Assembly (NCBI GenBank): GCA_003118195.1
Contig: BEXV01000353.1
Coordinates: 201,314 to 265,313 of the forward strand
Reading direction: 5' to 3'
Length of the DNA: 64,000 bases
Source: Hemicentrotus pulcherrimus
Taxonomy: Eukaryota > Echinodermata > Echinoidea > Camarodonta > Strongylocentrotidae
In this document: one piece after another, positions 11,771-25,352 of the stretch
How positions within the stretch are numbered: position 1 is the first letter of the stretch
Layout of the letters: each line of letters begins with the position of its first letter
Translations under genes and position numbers: made by a program
Notes under the pieces: generated by a model
Databases searched by the model: none
Seen by the model: the letters and a program-made list of their open reading frames with translations, nothing else
What the model was told of the DNA's origin: nothing

Positions 11771-12540
11771 TAATAAGCTGGACAATTTTTTCAAGAATTT
11801 ATCATCTCACCTCAATTTAAATTTTACATCCTTCTTTTTGTTGAATAGGAGGATATAGATTTTGAGAATTCGTTTGCTATTCTTGATTCAAAATTTAGTC
11901 AAAGTAGACAAATGACGTTAATATGATATTACTCATATTAATATTAATGTTCCTTCAAATCACGTTAATATCGTGATTGTAAGCATAATTTGTTGCATTT
12001 CGTTCCAAATGTAGAAACAATATTTTACTTGCCATCTTATATTCTTCTCCTCTGACTCTCAACAGCCAATATAGGTATGACACATCCTTTATATTAGTCA
12101 AAAGTACCGTTCCCATACAATAACGATAATACCTATATTTAAAGGTACTCTGTACACTATCATTTGGCTATGCCGAAATACTTATTTCTATTTAAAGCGT
12201 TTTGGAAATCAATGCAATCCACAAGAAATAAAAACAAAGTTATAATTGTTTTTCTTAATTTAATTTGTGGTTATTTCGGTATGTCCTTGAAGTGCATTTA
12301 GATGACGCTCTATAATTATGACAGCGCAGAAATACAAAAAAAGGCAGTTTTCTTATAACACAGTAATTTTCTTCTTCTATAGTTATATCCATTGTATATA
12401 CATTTCAAAGATTTTTTGTAAAGTTTGATGCAGAACTACTCAGCCATTTTCATGCTTTATTGAATAAAAACTGAGTACAAAAGCCTAAAAAAAGGCTTTT
12501 AACCCATCAATAGCTTTGGTTACCATTATTCTAAAGATGG

Positions 12541-12580
12541 GACCAGCGGCGTAGTTACGGGGGCATGTCCCCCGCCCCAA
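12541..12580 (+). mobile_element. hAT-like element end (CAGCGGCGTAGTTAC)
   Basis: The segment CAGCGGCGTAGTTACGGGGG followed by CATGTCCCCC matches the CAGTGGCGTAG-type end seen again, inverted, at about 17696-17710 and 33695-33712. Only one end is recognisable here, so the element span is not resolved. Confidence 0.4.
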
Positions 12581-13245
12581 TCGAAAGGCAACAAGAAGGG
12601 AGAGCGAGGGGAGAGATAAAGGAAAAGGAAAAAGAACGAGATATAATATCGTTCGAAAACTCTCTTCGAATATTATGATGTTATGTGAATTAGTAATGTG
12701 GGGACAACATGATAATTTAAATCTGGTGTAAGAGGTCCATTAATCGATTATCGAAAAATGCTTTGGGGTGATGTGGTCTGCATCCTCGATGTAGTGTACA
12801 GCAGAGAAGAAAAAGAAATGTAGATAGGAGTGAAAGGTAGAGGACATAGTTAGATTAAATAAACAGAGAGATTATGAAGGCGTCCGTTTCATAAAATGCA
12901 AATATCGTCATGATTCGTGCAGCATGGTGTCCGAATAATCATTTATTCCATGTTTATATCGAACTAGCCCTAACCATACTACAACATAATACCTTTTCCC
13001 CTCGCTTCTACTAAGATTGGAACGATATAGTCAAGATTAGCAAGGCCCTTAACCATAGCTCGCCCGCATTTTATGGATATATTATATTTTCGGGCAAGAG
13101 GCCCTCACGACCCTAACGCGATAACATGCCCGTATGTCTTTGTGTACGAGGGATGGAAAACAGAAACGTGAAACATTAAAACTCCTGAAAGGGTACCGCG
13201 ACTAAAAATAAGCTGTACAACTCTGATATAGTAAACTACAGACTG

Positions 13246-13263
13246 GCGCCCCCCCCCCNCCCC
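13246..13263. repeat. Poly-C run with an unresolved base
   Basis: A C-homopolymer contains a single N at 13259, so the length and identity of the run are uncertain in this assembly. Nearby reading frames crossing it are unreliable. Confidence 0.9.
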
Positions 13264-16200
13264 ATGATTGAGCCAACGCCATTGCATGGGACAAACCCTT
13301 TTTGACTGTTCGAAAATTCTTTCTTGGGTTTTCCCGTCTTTGGCGGACCATCATGATTCTTTTTCATTTTATTAGAAGGTCGCATCGCATACAAATTTTC
13401 TGGTTCATCGTTTCTAATGTACATAAAGTCAACAATGCAGAAAGACATCCTCTTCGTGTGGAATTTGACATTTTAGCATACTTCCGGTGTTCAAAATGCA
13501 TGAGATTTAATCATTCCGACGTTATGACATCGTACTGAATATTGAGAGAGAAAACAGGTTTTTAATTACTTTTATTGGTTTCTTATTTAATTATTAAAGA
13601 GCATGCAGTCCACGCTGTTGCATGAGTTACTGTACATTATTCCTTTGATTTTCATGGCTCAATCGAATCTGTGGGTTAAAGCATGAAGCTCGAAGAGAAA
13701 TTCATCCTTCCAAACTCGCCGCTGTTTTTATTTCAGAAGAGACTTTCCAATGTATTTAAATCGAACATTCTCCCTCAGGCTTGGAAATGTTTAATGAGGT
13801 CCGAAGAGAGGGTGTAAACTGTTTAAAAAAAGAAGGATGTATGTGAACAGAACCGTAGATCAAAAGGGACTTTCTAAAATTTGGATTTTGATTAAGATTC
13901 GTGATTAGAAAGAAGAATCAATCACTGTATAAACTTGATCAACCCTGTTTTAAAACAAACGAATTTCAACATTGGTTTGAATCAGTGTTGTGCTCTTTCT
14001 CATATAGCACAACGTTGGATTTCCTTTTTGATAGCTGCGTTGTTTAAAAAGATGATGTCTTTGCCTGTGTATCAAAAAAGAGTCTCTAATTCAAAAAAAA
14101 AATATCTTAACTTAGGGGTAATTGTCTCGTTGGTAATTGTCCCATAGAACCCATGTTTATACCCCAGTCCCATTGCTTACTGACTCCAAACCGACGAATT
14201 CTTGGCTATTGATTGGGGATAATGTAATATTTTGTTTGGTCTGACGTCCACCTTGTCGGTGTGGTACTCGATAGACAGCCATAATGAGACCCAAATAGTG
14301 ATTGAAGGGAGGAAGACAGTAGGTGTCAGTTTGAAGAGAATTACAAAGCTCTCAGAAGAGGCCTCCAATCTTGATTTGAATTTGGGGGATTCTCTCTCTT
14401 TTTTCGTAGGCTGGTATGTTTTATTTTTCGATAGACAGTAAATTAGGTCTAAAGTGTGATTCGATAGAAGAAGCATTTGCCCGTGTTTCATAAGAAGTTT
14501 TCCAATCATTATGGTACGAATCCTGAATACTTCTATCACTCATCATTCCCATGATAGATCTTACGATAGCTGGTGGTGAGAACAGTAGCGTGATTGGAAT
14601 CTTTACCAATGTGAACACTGAACAGAACTATCTTGTACAAGATGCTTTCCGACCTTGATTTTAATGAAGGATTATTTTCTTGCTCATCGTACGACGTTGG
14701 GGGCGATGGACCATGTTGCCTAGACGATGAATCCAAAAGCTTTGATTGAAAGGGAGGGGAAAGGGGTAAAACCGATATGCCATCATACTCAGCCCTCTTT
14801 CCTCCCCCTTTTTTGAAACCCCGTCGCCTTCCATTCACCGGAATCAGTTTCACCTACTGGCATTTCTACCGCTCCACTCAAAGTGACGTTCAGAAATACT
14901 CTCGAACATGTCCAAACCAATGAATGTTTAACAGTGCCATTACAATCAGAAGACGCTTAAATTACCGATGAGTTACACGCAGATTTGCCCTTGCTAAGAG
15001 TGCATGGCGCCAGAAAACATCACGTGGCGCGTTGATTTATAGTTATTAGATAAAAGTGATTAATTTATTTCACGTCCATCAATCTGCATTAAACCTTCAT
15101 TGATGTTGTGACATTAATGTGTAGATGGATGACATGTAGGAAAACATGTGATTTGATAATGTACAGTGTCTTGCGTTTTCGACTGTTTGAAGAGAAGAAA
15201 AAAAAAACACTTTTTTAAACCAAACCAACGTAACAAATAATATTATGTCTAGGCCTATATTTAAGAGTAGAACATTTTAAGAGTGAATCGTTTTTTTTTT
15301 TTCTTCTCTTAGTAAACCATTGCCATTTTTAATGGTAAGTATCATGATGACATTTTGTCATTTTTGTCAGTGTAAAATGTATGGTAACAAGCTTTCGCCG
15401 TGGTATTGTATCTCATTTATACATCATGCTCCAATTTTTTTGGCCTCGTATCCCGATGAATATTTTAGAAAATGATTTCCATGAGGTAAAGAAGTAAATT
15501 TGATTACTTCGTGAATGGCGCTAATGTCATCTTTAGGATTTCGTCGTTCATTGCAAATGCATTTAGCCCAAGGAAATCGACTCCTCATGCATGTACTTTG
15601 GTGATGGGTATACTGTTGTTTCAACATGAAATGGTAAGGGAGGAGAGTAATTCGTGAGCAATTGGGATTCCTTTTTAGGTATATTGCTTTCCCATTCACG
15701 ACTAGACATACGAATCCACTATTTAGCATTCATTGCGAAATACGTACAGCAAATATTTTGTGAATAAGCCCGTGGCGCTTTGTTCATAGTAATTGGGGAA
15801 GCGCTGTAGTTGAGTGTGCTGTGAAAGCATTTTCATTTGACATGCCGTGACGGGTAATAACGATTCATCTATCATCGAACCTCGTGTTAGACGAGAAGCT
15901 GACTTTTTGTTTTATTTATAGCGTCCCTCTAGACAGGCAGATAATAAGACAAAACACAGGCTTGCATGCCTCCATCAAAGTCACATTGTTCTCCCTTTTG
16001 AATAGAAAAAATAGATGGAAAATCCTAGTTTAAAAGTCATGTGATTATACATGTTTAATATTTACGAGCAAGAGACGTTTTTTGATGAAGTTCCGGTGTT
16101 TTATTAAACGGGAGAGACATAACCACCAGAATATCTGCAAATAGATGAAAAAACAATTAACTCACTGCTAACAAAATATAGCGCAAAGGTCTGCTGATTG

Positions 16201-17529
16201 TTAGCGCATGGAGCACGACTATGCTAATTTTCTTTGAAGAAGACGCTGAGAAAAATGAACATAACGAACTAGCAAGGTCCCTTCGAAACTGAACTGCAGG
16301 AAATATATGAAATGCCAACCAGATAAATAAACTAGCTGGAACCGTTTCAACGTCAATGATAGATTTCATCACCATCAGCCAAGCGGAGTTTTACTCCCAT
16401 GAAGTATCACCTTAACCAAAACACATCTATGGTTGAAGGGGTAGAATTCGCTTCTCGATACATTACCAGTTGGCAATAATGCACGTCTTTTTTCTATTTA
16501 CTAAAGGTCTGTGATCATGTTTCAACAAGTAAAGGTTACAAAATGTCAACCGCAATGCTTGCCTCGATGACGACAGTATCTGGTCAAGAATGCAAGGGTC
16601 TATCCTCACATTTCAATGTTTCTTAACATAATATTCCGATGAAAAGTTGAAATGAGAGGTTACATTCAAACGTCTGAGTGTCGCCGTGTAAAGGAGATGC
16701 TTTTGTTTTTGAAACACAGAAGAGACGAGTGATTTAAATGACACAAGAAGAGCTTCAATGATTAATGGATATAATGTAAAAGCTATTGCCATTTTACAGA
16801 AATAATAATTAGTGAAATTGAAAGCGAATACAAATAGTTATCGTGTATTTTTTATACAGTTTTTGCAGAAGCTATATCCGAATTGCATTATCCCCACACA
16901 GTCAATGCCCTTTTAATATTATTGCAATCACTATTAATGAGTCCATACATCAGTGCGGCATTGTAATGTTCATTTATCACTATGCAATTAATTTATTGAG
17001 ATGAGAGTAGAATTTTGCATTATGAAAAAGTCCCCACATTATATCGCAGTAAAATTCATCGTGCTTTTTTATTTCTTTTTACTCTCAATATCATCTACTA
17101 CCAGATTAAAAAAAAAAAAAACTCTTTACTATTCGACTGAAGATATACAGTTCGATTTGTGCCTATCAGTTACTGTTGTGTATAGCTTCATGTCATTAAA
17201 ACATTCTCGACGTTTTTGAGAATGGTTTTCAACGGTCTTTCTATACTCGTCCACTCGCTTGGAAGCCTTGCTACAAGCTTTGGTCTATAGGGCCTGTCGT
17301 TGATATTTTGTGGTGTTGGTCCGGCCCCTTGAGTGATGAAGCAATTTAACACCACGTGACCTCAGGTTCACGTTCCTGGCATACAATCGGGTATTTACAT
17401 GAATATCATGAACAGATCTAATCCATCATAAGTGAGCAGTCTACGCATAGTACTCATCTATCATACACCCACACCTCTAAACCCGATGGTGTATCCATGG
17501 GGTTATCAGGGGGACAAGCCCTTCTCATC

Positions 17530-17712
17530 ATCAAAGGAGAGAGAGAGAGAAAGAGAAAATCGAGAGAGAAAGGAAGAAAGTGAGCAAGTATATAACCCTA
17601 CCAAGCTCCCAGACCCTTCCCCCCTCCATTGAATTCCCACCTCTTGAGCTGTATAGTATGGTCAGACTAAGTACCCCCCCCCCCCCCCCCATCAACGCTA
17701 CGCCACTGTCTA
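17530..17712 (-). mobile_element. hAT-like element end with poly-C and GA tract
   Basis: On the minus strand the end reads CAGTGGCGTAGCGTTGATGG and runs into a G16 homopolymer (plus-strand C16 at about 17676-17691). A GA-rich tract lies at 17537-17590. The end motif is shared with the fragments at 12.54 and 33.7 kb. The other terminus was not found. Confidence 0.4.
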
Positions 17713-20700
17713 CAGCCATAGTCATGTCGCTAAAAGAACAATAATAGGTAATGTGATCGTGGTTTTAGCTAGCTATTGAACATTATGTCTACATTATGTT
17801 TCCTAAGGTTTAACGTCAATAAGGTATATTATATTCATCCATTTACCATTCATCATTATGATCGTAGTAAGAGTCGGCATTCCAACACGCAAAGCATAAT
17901 TTATAAAACAACCATTTTAAGCTGTAAGATCATCTTTACTTGTAATCGTTCATTTTGTATTATTTCGCTGTTATGGTATGGTAACGCGTCATTGATTCGA
18001 ATTGTGCAAAACATTGAACACCGTTAGAGGAATTGCGATGTCATTGGTTTGTGCGAACTCCGATCTAAACTGAGGAGATCGTGTGGAAATATAACCGAGT
18101 GAGATGTATATCTTTTCACTTATTCTAATCAAATTGAATAAATCTAAAATAATAGATTTCGTTAAGAAGTAGAAGGAATTACAAAACATTGTCACCAATC
18201 CTTGTAATCGTCTCACACCACCATTTGGGGTTATTTTTAATATGCATTTCAAAAAGTTGTACAGAGCCTTTCGGGCATAATTATTACCTTGTGTTGTAAA
18301 ATACCTATAATGCAATTATTCTGTCAAATTACATTATTTCAATGCCATTCAGACTCGGAAGGTCGCTTTGCATTAATGGATCATCTTAATAAAACTAGTC
18401 ATGTATTGACGCCCTTGAAGCTAGAAGCTTTTCATTAATTGATATCCTCTCACTTTTAAACCTTGGATAGAGAGGATCGACTGCACTTTGAAGGGGGTGA
18501 TTGACACAAAGAGAAAGTTTGGATGTATAGTTCTTGCTGGTATGCTGTCGAGAGGGCGCGGGGGCAGGGGGGGGGGGCATTATGCAGACCAAGGCTGGTT
18601 GATCTCCCGACTTCCTTGTCATCAAGTCAATCGGTCACAATTTGATAATATAATCCATACCAATTCTATACACCTCATATTCCATAATCTACTTTTCAAA
18701 ATTTATCTAATAATAGTGGTCTAATGTATTGGGAGCTAAGCTCAAATCTAAATATAAACTTATTGTTTATCACATTGTCAATTGTAGTCAATACTTTGTA
18801 AAAATTAATACCGGCCAAGCTTGACGATGTAGAATTCCCCTACTCGAACCAGTACTGATGGTATTGGTAACTAAATAAATTGCAAGGAGATTAAAATGAG
18901 TCTGGCATGATAACAAATCTCTCTTTGTCATCGATGCATTTTAATTTCCAATACGTTCGTACACATTTCTGTTTTGTTTGTGTACTTTTAGTTTGAATAA
19001 TTTATACTTTCCATTGCTTTAGATTTTTCTATAGTCATGGTTTATTAATTTTTTTAATCAACGAATGATTTAAGATGAATCAATAGGATATGTCATCTAT
19101 TATCGTCCCGTAAAAACATGTCGTATGGAGACGAGCAAGGCGACCACATCACTCATTATTAAATACCATGTACAACATTGTCGCTTGGACATTGCACCAG
19201 CCATGCTGACGTCATAGAGCCTCGATCTGCCTGGCGTCGAAGTTTTAAGATGCATAAAGCATCTGGGTGTTATAGATATATTGTGAATATTTCAAGACAA
19301 CCATAACAGAGTATGACGTAATACTATTAAAATAGGTGGTGTTATAGCAGGCCGTCTAACCATATAAAATCAGGTCATCAATAATTTACTCTTATTTTCT
19401 TTATACGTTCGTTAATAATTATAGACACGTATTGCTTTTTTCATCGACCACTTTCATGAAAACAGACATTATCTCATAATCTTCATTTTGTTGATTTTTT
19501 TAAAAGGAAAAGCAATGTTTAATTCTCCAAACAAAAGATTTTCAGCAAACTTGGAAAAATGCTACTCAAAATGTTGCGTACGATTATAATCACGGAATTT
19601 TGAAATAGGCCTATTCCTGAACCTAATGATCAAATTACCAAGTCAATAATTGTTTAATGTTATATCATTCCTGTAACTCTCTCAGCTTTACTTCATTGTG
19701 CCCCAAGTTTTCTAGGTCTGTCAATATCTCAGTTCATCGGTACTCGGCGCATTTAGTTTCTATTTCATCATGTTTACGAAAACAGTTTACTAAGAGTCTT
19801 ATTTAGTCAAGATAAGATGGGATCTAGAGTAAGCCAGCGACAAGAAAATAGACCGGTTCATCTGGAATATTCATGAAGTTAATATGGTAATTATTATAGA
19901 CATCGGATTTAAGATGTCGCTGTGAAAGATCCTGCTTTAACTACAAACCTCGTCTGTGTTTATGAAATTCAGATTTTGATTCGATGTTCGTGCATGATTA
20001 AAAGCTTAATAATGTTGCCATTGTGACGAAAGAAAGCATTTGCGTAATTAATCGACGAGACTAATATCCGAGCATTATGGGTTTGTTCATATTTTTATCA
20101 GTCTGATATACCCACAAAAGAATAAAAAATTAATTTACTTTTCGCGTAGTAAATATCCATGAGCACTTCTGGCTATTGATGAGAAGGTATAAGGCACTCT
20201 CCAATAGGAAACTTTGCTATACGTGTGGATGAAATGATGTTGGATCTTTATTGGACAGATACGGGTCAAGCATTCAGCTTGCAGAGGCCGCAAAAGTCTA
20301 AATAATCTCTGCTAAGGAAAAAGGCAAAGAATAAAGGTTATCACATTCAGTGGTATTTGTTGACAAGCGTTTTTAATATCACCTTTATTGTGTAAAAAAC
20401 AGACTGAGGTTACATGTTTTAAATAACAATGTGCAGGACAACATGAACTATATACAATGAAAGAGAAAGACATGTTAGATATCATGCTATACATGTACAT
20501 TGAAACATAAAAAAAACATGATTACATTTTCAAAATATTTTTGAGCCAATTATCGGAGCATTATGAGGTAGGCTGGGTTGAAATGGCTTTTATGGTGTGT
20601 ATTTTCAGGTGCCCTTTTAGTCCATATTTTTCCAGGGGTACACACTTGTTTTATTTTACGTGTAATTGTTTGCGGAGACGGAGAGCATAGACCTCATGCC

Positions 20701-21851
20701 CCACGGATCCGGCCTCCACAAACCACAGTAGAAATGAACCAAACTGAACCTGTACTTGATAGCCCAAGAAATGGCGACCTGTAGCCTGCCGCTAGCTGCC
20801 GCGGCGCCTTTTGGGTTTAGTCACGTGACCAAGGCAGACGGATAAACGAGAGAAGGGATGAATTAACATGATTGGTCGATTTCATAGCTGGTTAGATACT
20901 CAAATCGTCTCGCGATAGAAACGTGATACCAATGCCAAGCATATCAAGCAGGTATGATTTTAGTGTAGACCGCATTGCTCAGGCTGTGATACACAATCAT
21001 TAAAGCACTACACGTAATAACTATGTGCCTACTGTATTATGTCAACAAGTAACAGGTTTGTTGTGCAGTTATTCAAGATATTAGAACTACAGTTATTAAA
21101 ATTAGGAAAATAGATAAGTAAGAGTATAGGATGTGAAGCATTTTTTATTTGCTTTTTACGATTTAATCGAGGGGAGAAATCGGGGATATGTAGCAATATA
21201 ATAAGGAGTGGACAAGGACTATGCAAGCTCCATTCTATCCATGTGATCTCGGCTTGGGTATAGAAAACTACATGTATATTAATAAGAAGAGTAATAAGTT
21301 CAATAAAGTGTCGTTTATGTAGTACAGGCCTAGACTCTAAATCAAATAACAAAACGAATACACCTTTTTACATTGAAATGGGACAGAGAAAATATTCTTT
21401 CAATACTGGTTCTCTTTCTGTCTTGAAGGTAGCAATAACATTCGTTTTAGTTTCAAAAATATACGACCATCACCAAAATGTCTTTCTTATATATTAATCT
21501 AATATGCAGTACATGTACCCCAAAGAAAATACATTTCTCTTAAGTAGGCCTAACGATAAATGATATAGATAATCATGGCCTAGATAATTATAAAAATGGT
21601 TCAAAGTTGGGTTTTGCTAAGAGACCCGCATTCACAGCACCTGAGCCAAACAAAATTGTGGACATTAAGCATTTCATTCTCCTCGCGAAGTGATTTATGG
21701 TATACGGGGATGTCGCAATAGACCAACCGAACATTAATCGGTGAAAGTTTTGAACAGTTTTCAGGAGACTGATACTTTTATTCTCGTGCACTCTCGGTCT
21801 TGTACATCAATAGTATATGTCAATGTCATTATGTCAGTCTAATGTGATACG

Positions 21852-22182
21852 TTCATGAATTATGAGACTCGTGCGAATCCACACGTATAAATAGGATAAA
21901 AACTTGTATACTCCTCTAAAGAAACGGCCATGGAAATACGTTTAACAGGCGATCATTATATTGTTTAACCAGGGATATGCCGGTATATCTGGATTAATTT
22001 TACAGCATTTTGTTTCATGTGTCGTTATGCTTCTTGAGACTCGTGCGAATCCACTCGTAGGATAAATTTGACTTTGATACTCCTCAAAAGAAACGTATAC
22101 ATCATTATACGTTTAACAGGCGATCATATTGTTTAACCAGGAACATGCCGATATATCTTGTTTAATTTCACAGCATTATATT
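21852..22182 (+). repeat. Tandem repeat, units 1 and 2 (about 172 bp)
   Basis: Two consecutive units share GAGACTCGTGCGAATCCAC, a TACTCCTC(T/A)AAAG block, TACGTTTAACAGGCGATCAT, TTGTTTAACCAGG and TTTACAGCATT. The period is 172 bases, measured between the GAGACTCGTG starts at 21864 and 22036. The third unit resumes at about 22383 after a 200-bp insert placed exactly between units. Confidence 0.85.
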
Positions 22183-22382
22183 AGAAGGATATTGTTTGAT
22201 CTCTATAGTTTTCCTTAGAACTATAAGCTAAGAAAGATAGCAAACAGTCTTTTTCAAGACTATACCCAACAGTCCCTTTCAGGACTACCAAACCCTCAAG
22301 AAAGATGACCGAGTCAGAGTCCTTTTTCAGGACTCCTCAATCCTCCCCCTCTCTCTCAAATGGTGCACCCGCAAGCCTACTA
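22183..22382 (+). other. Insert with three histone-3'-end-like stem-loops and a CAAGAAAGA element
   Basis: Three hairpins of the form AGTCYY-loop-ARGACT occur in a row. The first, 22246-22261, is a perfect 6-bp stem with TTTC loop. The second, 22271-22286, has a 5-bp stem plus one mismatch, a TTTC loop, and is followed by ACCA. The third, 22317-22335, has a 7-bp stem and TTTTC loop. CAAGAAAGA follows the second hairpin after 10 bases (22297-22305). A 6-bp stem with UUUC loop, ACCA, then CAAGAAAGA is the arrangement of replication-dependent histone 3' ends in sea urchins (stem-loop plus U7-pairing element). The first base pair here is A-U rather than the canonical G-C. No histone coding sequence is adjacent, so processing activity is unproven. 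Confidence 0.55.
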
Positions 22383-22560
22383 GTTTCATGTTTCGTTATG
22401 CTTCTTGAGACTCGTGCGAATCCACTCGTAGGATAAACACTTGACTTTGATACTCCTCAAAAGGAACGTATACATCATTATACGTTTAACAGGCGATCAT
22501 ATTGTTTAACTAGGGACATGCTGGTATCTCTGGTTTAATTTTACAGCATTATATTTCATT
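22383..22560 (+). repeat. Tandem repeat, unit 3
   Basis: The third copy of the roughly 172-bp unit begins TTTCATGTTTCGTTATGC and contains the same landmarks as units 1-2. It is closer to unit 2 than to unit 1: both share the CACTCGTAGGATAAA and TATACATCATTATACG blocks. It is followed by short palindromic AT-rich sequence, including an inverted ATGTATCATT / AATGATACAT pair near 22648-22685. Confidence 0.85.
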
Positions 22561-24739
22561 AATGAAAACGTATGGTCGGCTGGTTAACGAGGTTTCTGTG
22601 TCTGTTAAGTGTCTTTAATGAGACCTCATTGTTGATGAATAAGGTTAATGTATCATTAATATATCATAAATGATACATTAATGTGACATTAAAAAATCAT
22701 CAATGAAACTGATATGACTTTATGTCATACAATGTCTTACCCATCAGCTTCGTTAGGGAGGAGGGTCGGTCGGTATACTTTCACTATACCACTCTACTTA
22801 ATAACTTTCTCCGGGCTTTCATAATTATTTATAGACATCCATTCTCTCGATCGTTTTCTTGTCTTTACTAGGCATATCATTTTATAATGAATTAAATCAT
22901 TAGCTTACTGCTTTCATGAGGGCGTGGTTATTTTTTAATGGATTAAAAATAATTTGTTAGTTTATGCTATTACCAGAATCTTTAAAAAAAATAGTATGAA
23001 ATCACTGATATTCTTCTAAACCCCGAGGTTGGCTTTTAGTTTTAAAAAAGGTACTTCGTTTGTCTTTGGAGGGATTCAGAGGAATATACTACATTCAAAC
23101 ACGAGATTGGTTGATTAATATATAGCTACATTGAACCAGAAGTACATAATAATGCAAGATATAATGTATAACACTGTTCGTCAGAAGACAATCTGTAGTC
23201 CCACATAAATTGGCTCCTATCGCCCGGAGGTCTTTATATTCTAGATATCTGACGAAAGATGGGAAAAGATTTTGCGGTTGATTAATTCCCCTATCACCGA
23301 TGTATTATTTTTGAAAGGCAGCATGCCGTTGCATATGGTTTTTAGGTCGAAGCAGGAATCCGTGTGGTATGTATTACTGTACACGGCTATTCAGAGTGAC
23401 CTATATACTTCACATCTCGGCCAGCCATTCATTGTCAGTTTGAAGTTAGTTGGAAGCCCTCAGGAGGATAGTGCATGCTGAAACGCTGCAATTCCAAAAC
23501 CCCTTCTATATCTCCAGAAGGTGAGCAAGTGAAGTGAGATGATAGGGAATAGACTCACACCCTGGTAGCGACCAATGTGACCTCATGACCTTTATAACAC
23601 TCTCACCAACAGCCACGCTAATGGATGTGCTTCATGTTTTATGTATTTTTTTTTTCTTTCAACAAAATCGCAAAAAGTGTAATTTCCATATATTTTTTCT
23701 TTTCGGGGAATATGGTGATACCAATAAATAAGACGGTCCGTGATTTTTTTTTTTGATGTGATATTGAAACACGTCAAGACTCTCGAATATGCATTCGTTT
23801 GTAAATACCTACTTGGTATACCCCTTTGTGAATTTGTAAATGGTTATCTGATATCTTGAATACGCGTTTTTCGTTATGGAATCAAATTTAATGCACACGT
23901 TTTTGCAATGTATGCAATTCGTATTCTGATCGTTGAAAGACAAACATTCGTATAGGTGAATGAATTCATTTGTAGCGAGGCACCTAACACATTGATATTT
24001 ACACTACGAAAATAGCCTACGTCTAATGGCATCTTTACTCCATAACCAGAGAATATTTTCCCCATTCGAAAGTCCGATATGGATCAATCTAATTCGGAAT
24101 GTAAATGTAAATGTTTAGTATTTTATCAAGCGCAGTATCAGTTTCTGTGCGCCAGCCATCGATAACGCATACCAATTTCGGTCATATCTTTATTCAAAAA
24201 AAAAAAGTAATTATGAGAATGTAATAATGCCCTCACTCGAATGTCATTCAAGGGCACACAATCATTGATAGAGTTTTCCCCAAGTTCTCGGTGATGTATT
24301 GTTACCTCTGATCATACTTCTGGAAAGAAACAAAAACACGAAAGCTCACAAAGGATTTTACCAGACACGCTCTGCACAATCCTGATCACATGATCAAAAT
24401 GATGGATAGAGATTAAAAAAGTAATCTGAAATCTTATGAATTATGCACATGAAGGCAGAGGGACCATGTCGTTCTTTGAAGGCTCATAAATGCTAGTTGG
24501 GTTCTGTGACAGTCAACTGCCATCATTAGTTTCCCCCCGAAAAAGCAATTTCTTTCCGCTTATGTACTCTGCATGTATGCAGTAGGCCCCTATATCTCTC
24601 AGGCTTATTATATTTGCAAAGCAGCCATGACTTTGCTCGCCTCGCTGTATTCTTAAGATCTTCATTTTTTATTTCTTTCGCTCCCGGCTCTATGTCTGAA
24701 CATAACTTCCTGTACCTTCCCAATTATCACTTTCTCTTA

Positions 24740-25110
24740 CTGTCCCTCTCTCTCTCTCTTTTCTTTTCTTTCTCTCTCTCCCTCTCTCTTTCTCTCCCTC
24801 TTCGTACCCTTCTCCCAGGAGAACGGCCCGTAGTGTCAATTTTGACAGACATGGCGCTTTACTGTGACAATAATAATTATAATAAACTCTCTCTCGATCT
24901 CTCCCTTTCCACATCTCTTTTCCACACTCTCTGTCTAGCTCATTTATTGTTCACCCTCTTAATACCTTTTCTGTATGTCTGTCTTAGCTGTCCTATCGCT
25001 CTCTCTATCCTGTCTCACTCTCTCTTTCTCCATCCCCATCCCTCTCGCTGTCTTCGCCCCCCCCTCTCTCTCTCTCTCTCTCTCTTACATCCTCCCTTCC
25101 ATCCCAATCA
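24740..25110. repeat. CT-rich microsatellite region
   Basis: Interrupted TC tracts extend over about 370 bases, notably 24745-24800 and 25062-25085. The long plus-strand frame across this region is produced by the repeat (Leu/Ser/Phe-rich) and has no gene features. Confidence 0.9.
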
Positions 25111-25138
25111 CCACTCTCCCCTTATCACTCCGACTCCC

Positions 25139-25352
25139 CACTCTCATACACTAACCCACATGCGATACCCCACACTCTTACACACACTAACCCACACACG
25201 ATATCCCACACTCACACAAACTAACCCACACCCTATATCCCACACTCACACACACTAACCCACACGCGATAACCCACACTCACACAAACTAACCCACATG
25301 TGATACCCCGCACTCACACATACTAACCCACACGCGATAACCCACACTTGCA
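25139..25352. repeat. Minisatellite of about 32-34-bp units
   Basis: About six to seven degenerate tandem units are built from ACTAACCCACA, CGCGATA, CCCACACTCACACA. They vary internally at the CGCGATAA / TGCGATAC / CCCTATAT position. The copies are directly adjacent with no unique spacers, so this is a minisatellite rather than a CRISPR-like array. Confidence 0.85.

Noticed and set aside
12140..12320. Possible second MITE starting AAAGGTACTCTGTAC
   Set aside because: Only short internal inverted pieces (CCGAAATA) could be paired; no convincing opposite terminus or target duplication.
14536..14853. 105-codon minus-strand frame
   Set aside because: GTG start, basic and low-complexity composition, overlapped by other frames, no splice evidence.
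20578..20784. Frame with a signal-peptide-like N-terminus (WLLWCVFSGALLVHIF)
   Set aside because: First codon is TTG, with no ATG in the frame upstream of the hydrophobic part, and no phase-compatible splice partner seen.
24614..25258. 214-codon plus-strand frame
   Set aside because: Covers CT microsatellites and the CA-rich minisatellite; Leu/Ser/His/Thr repeats only, no domain.
25139..25352. Regular 32-34-base repeats resembling a CRISPR array
   Set aside because: Repeats are degenerate and contiguous with no unique spacers, in a eukaryotic CA-rich minisatellite.
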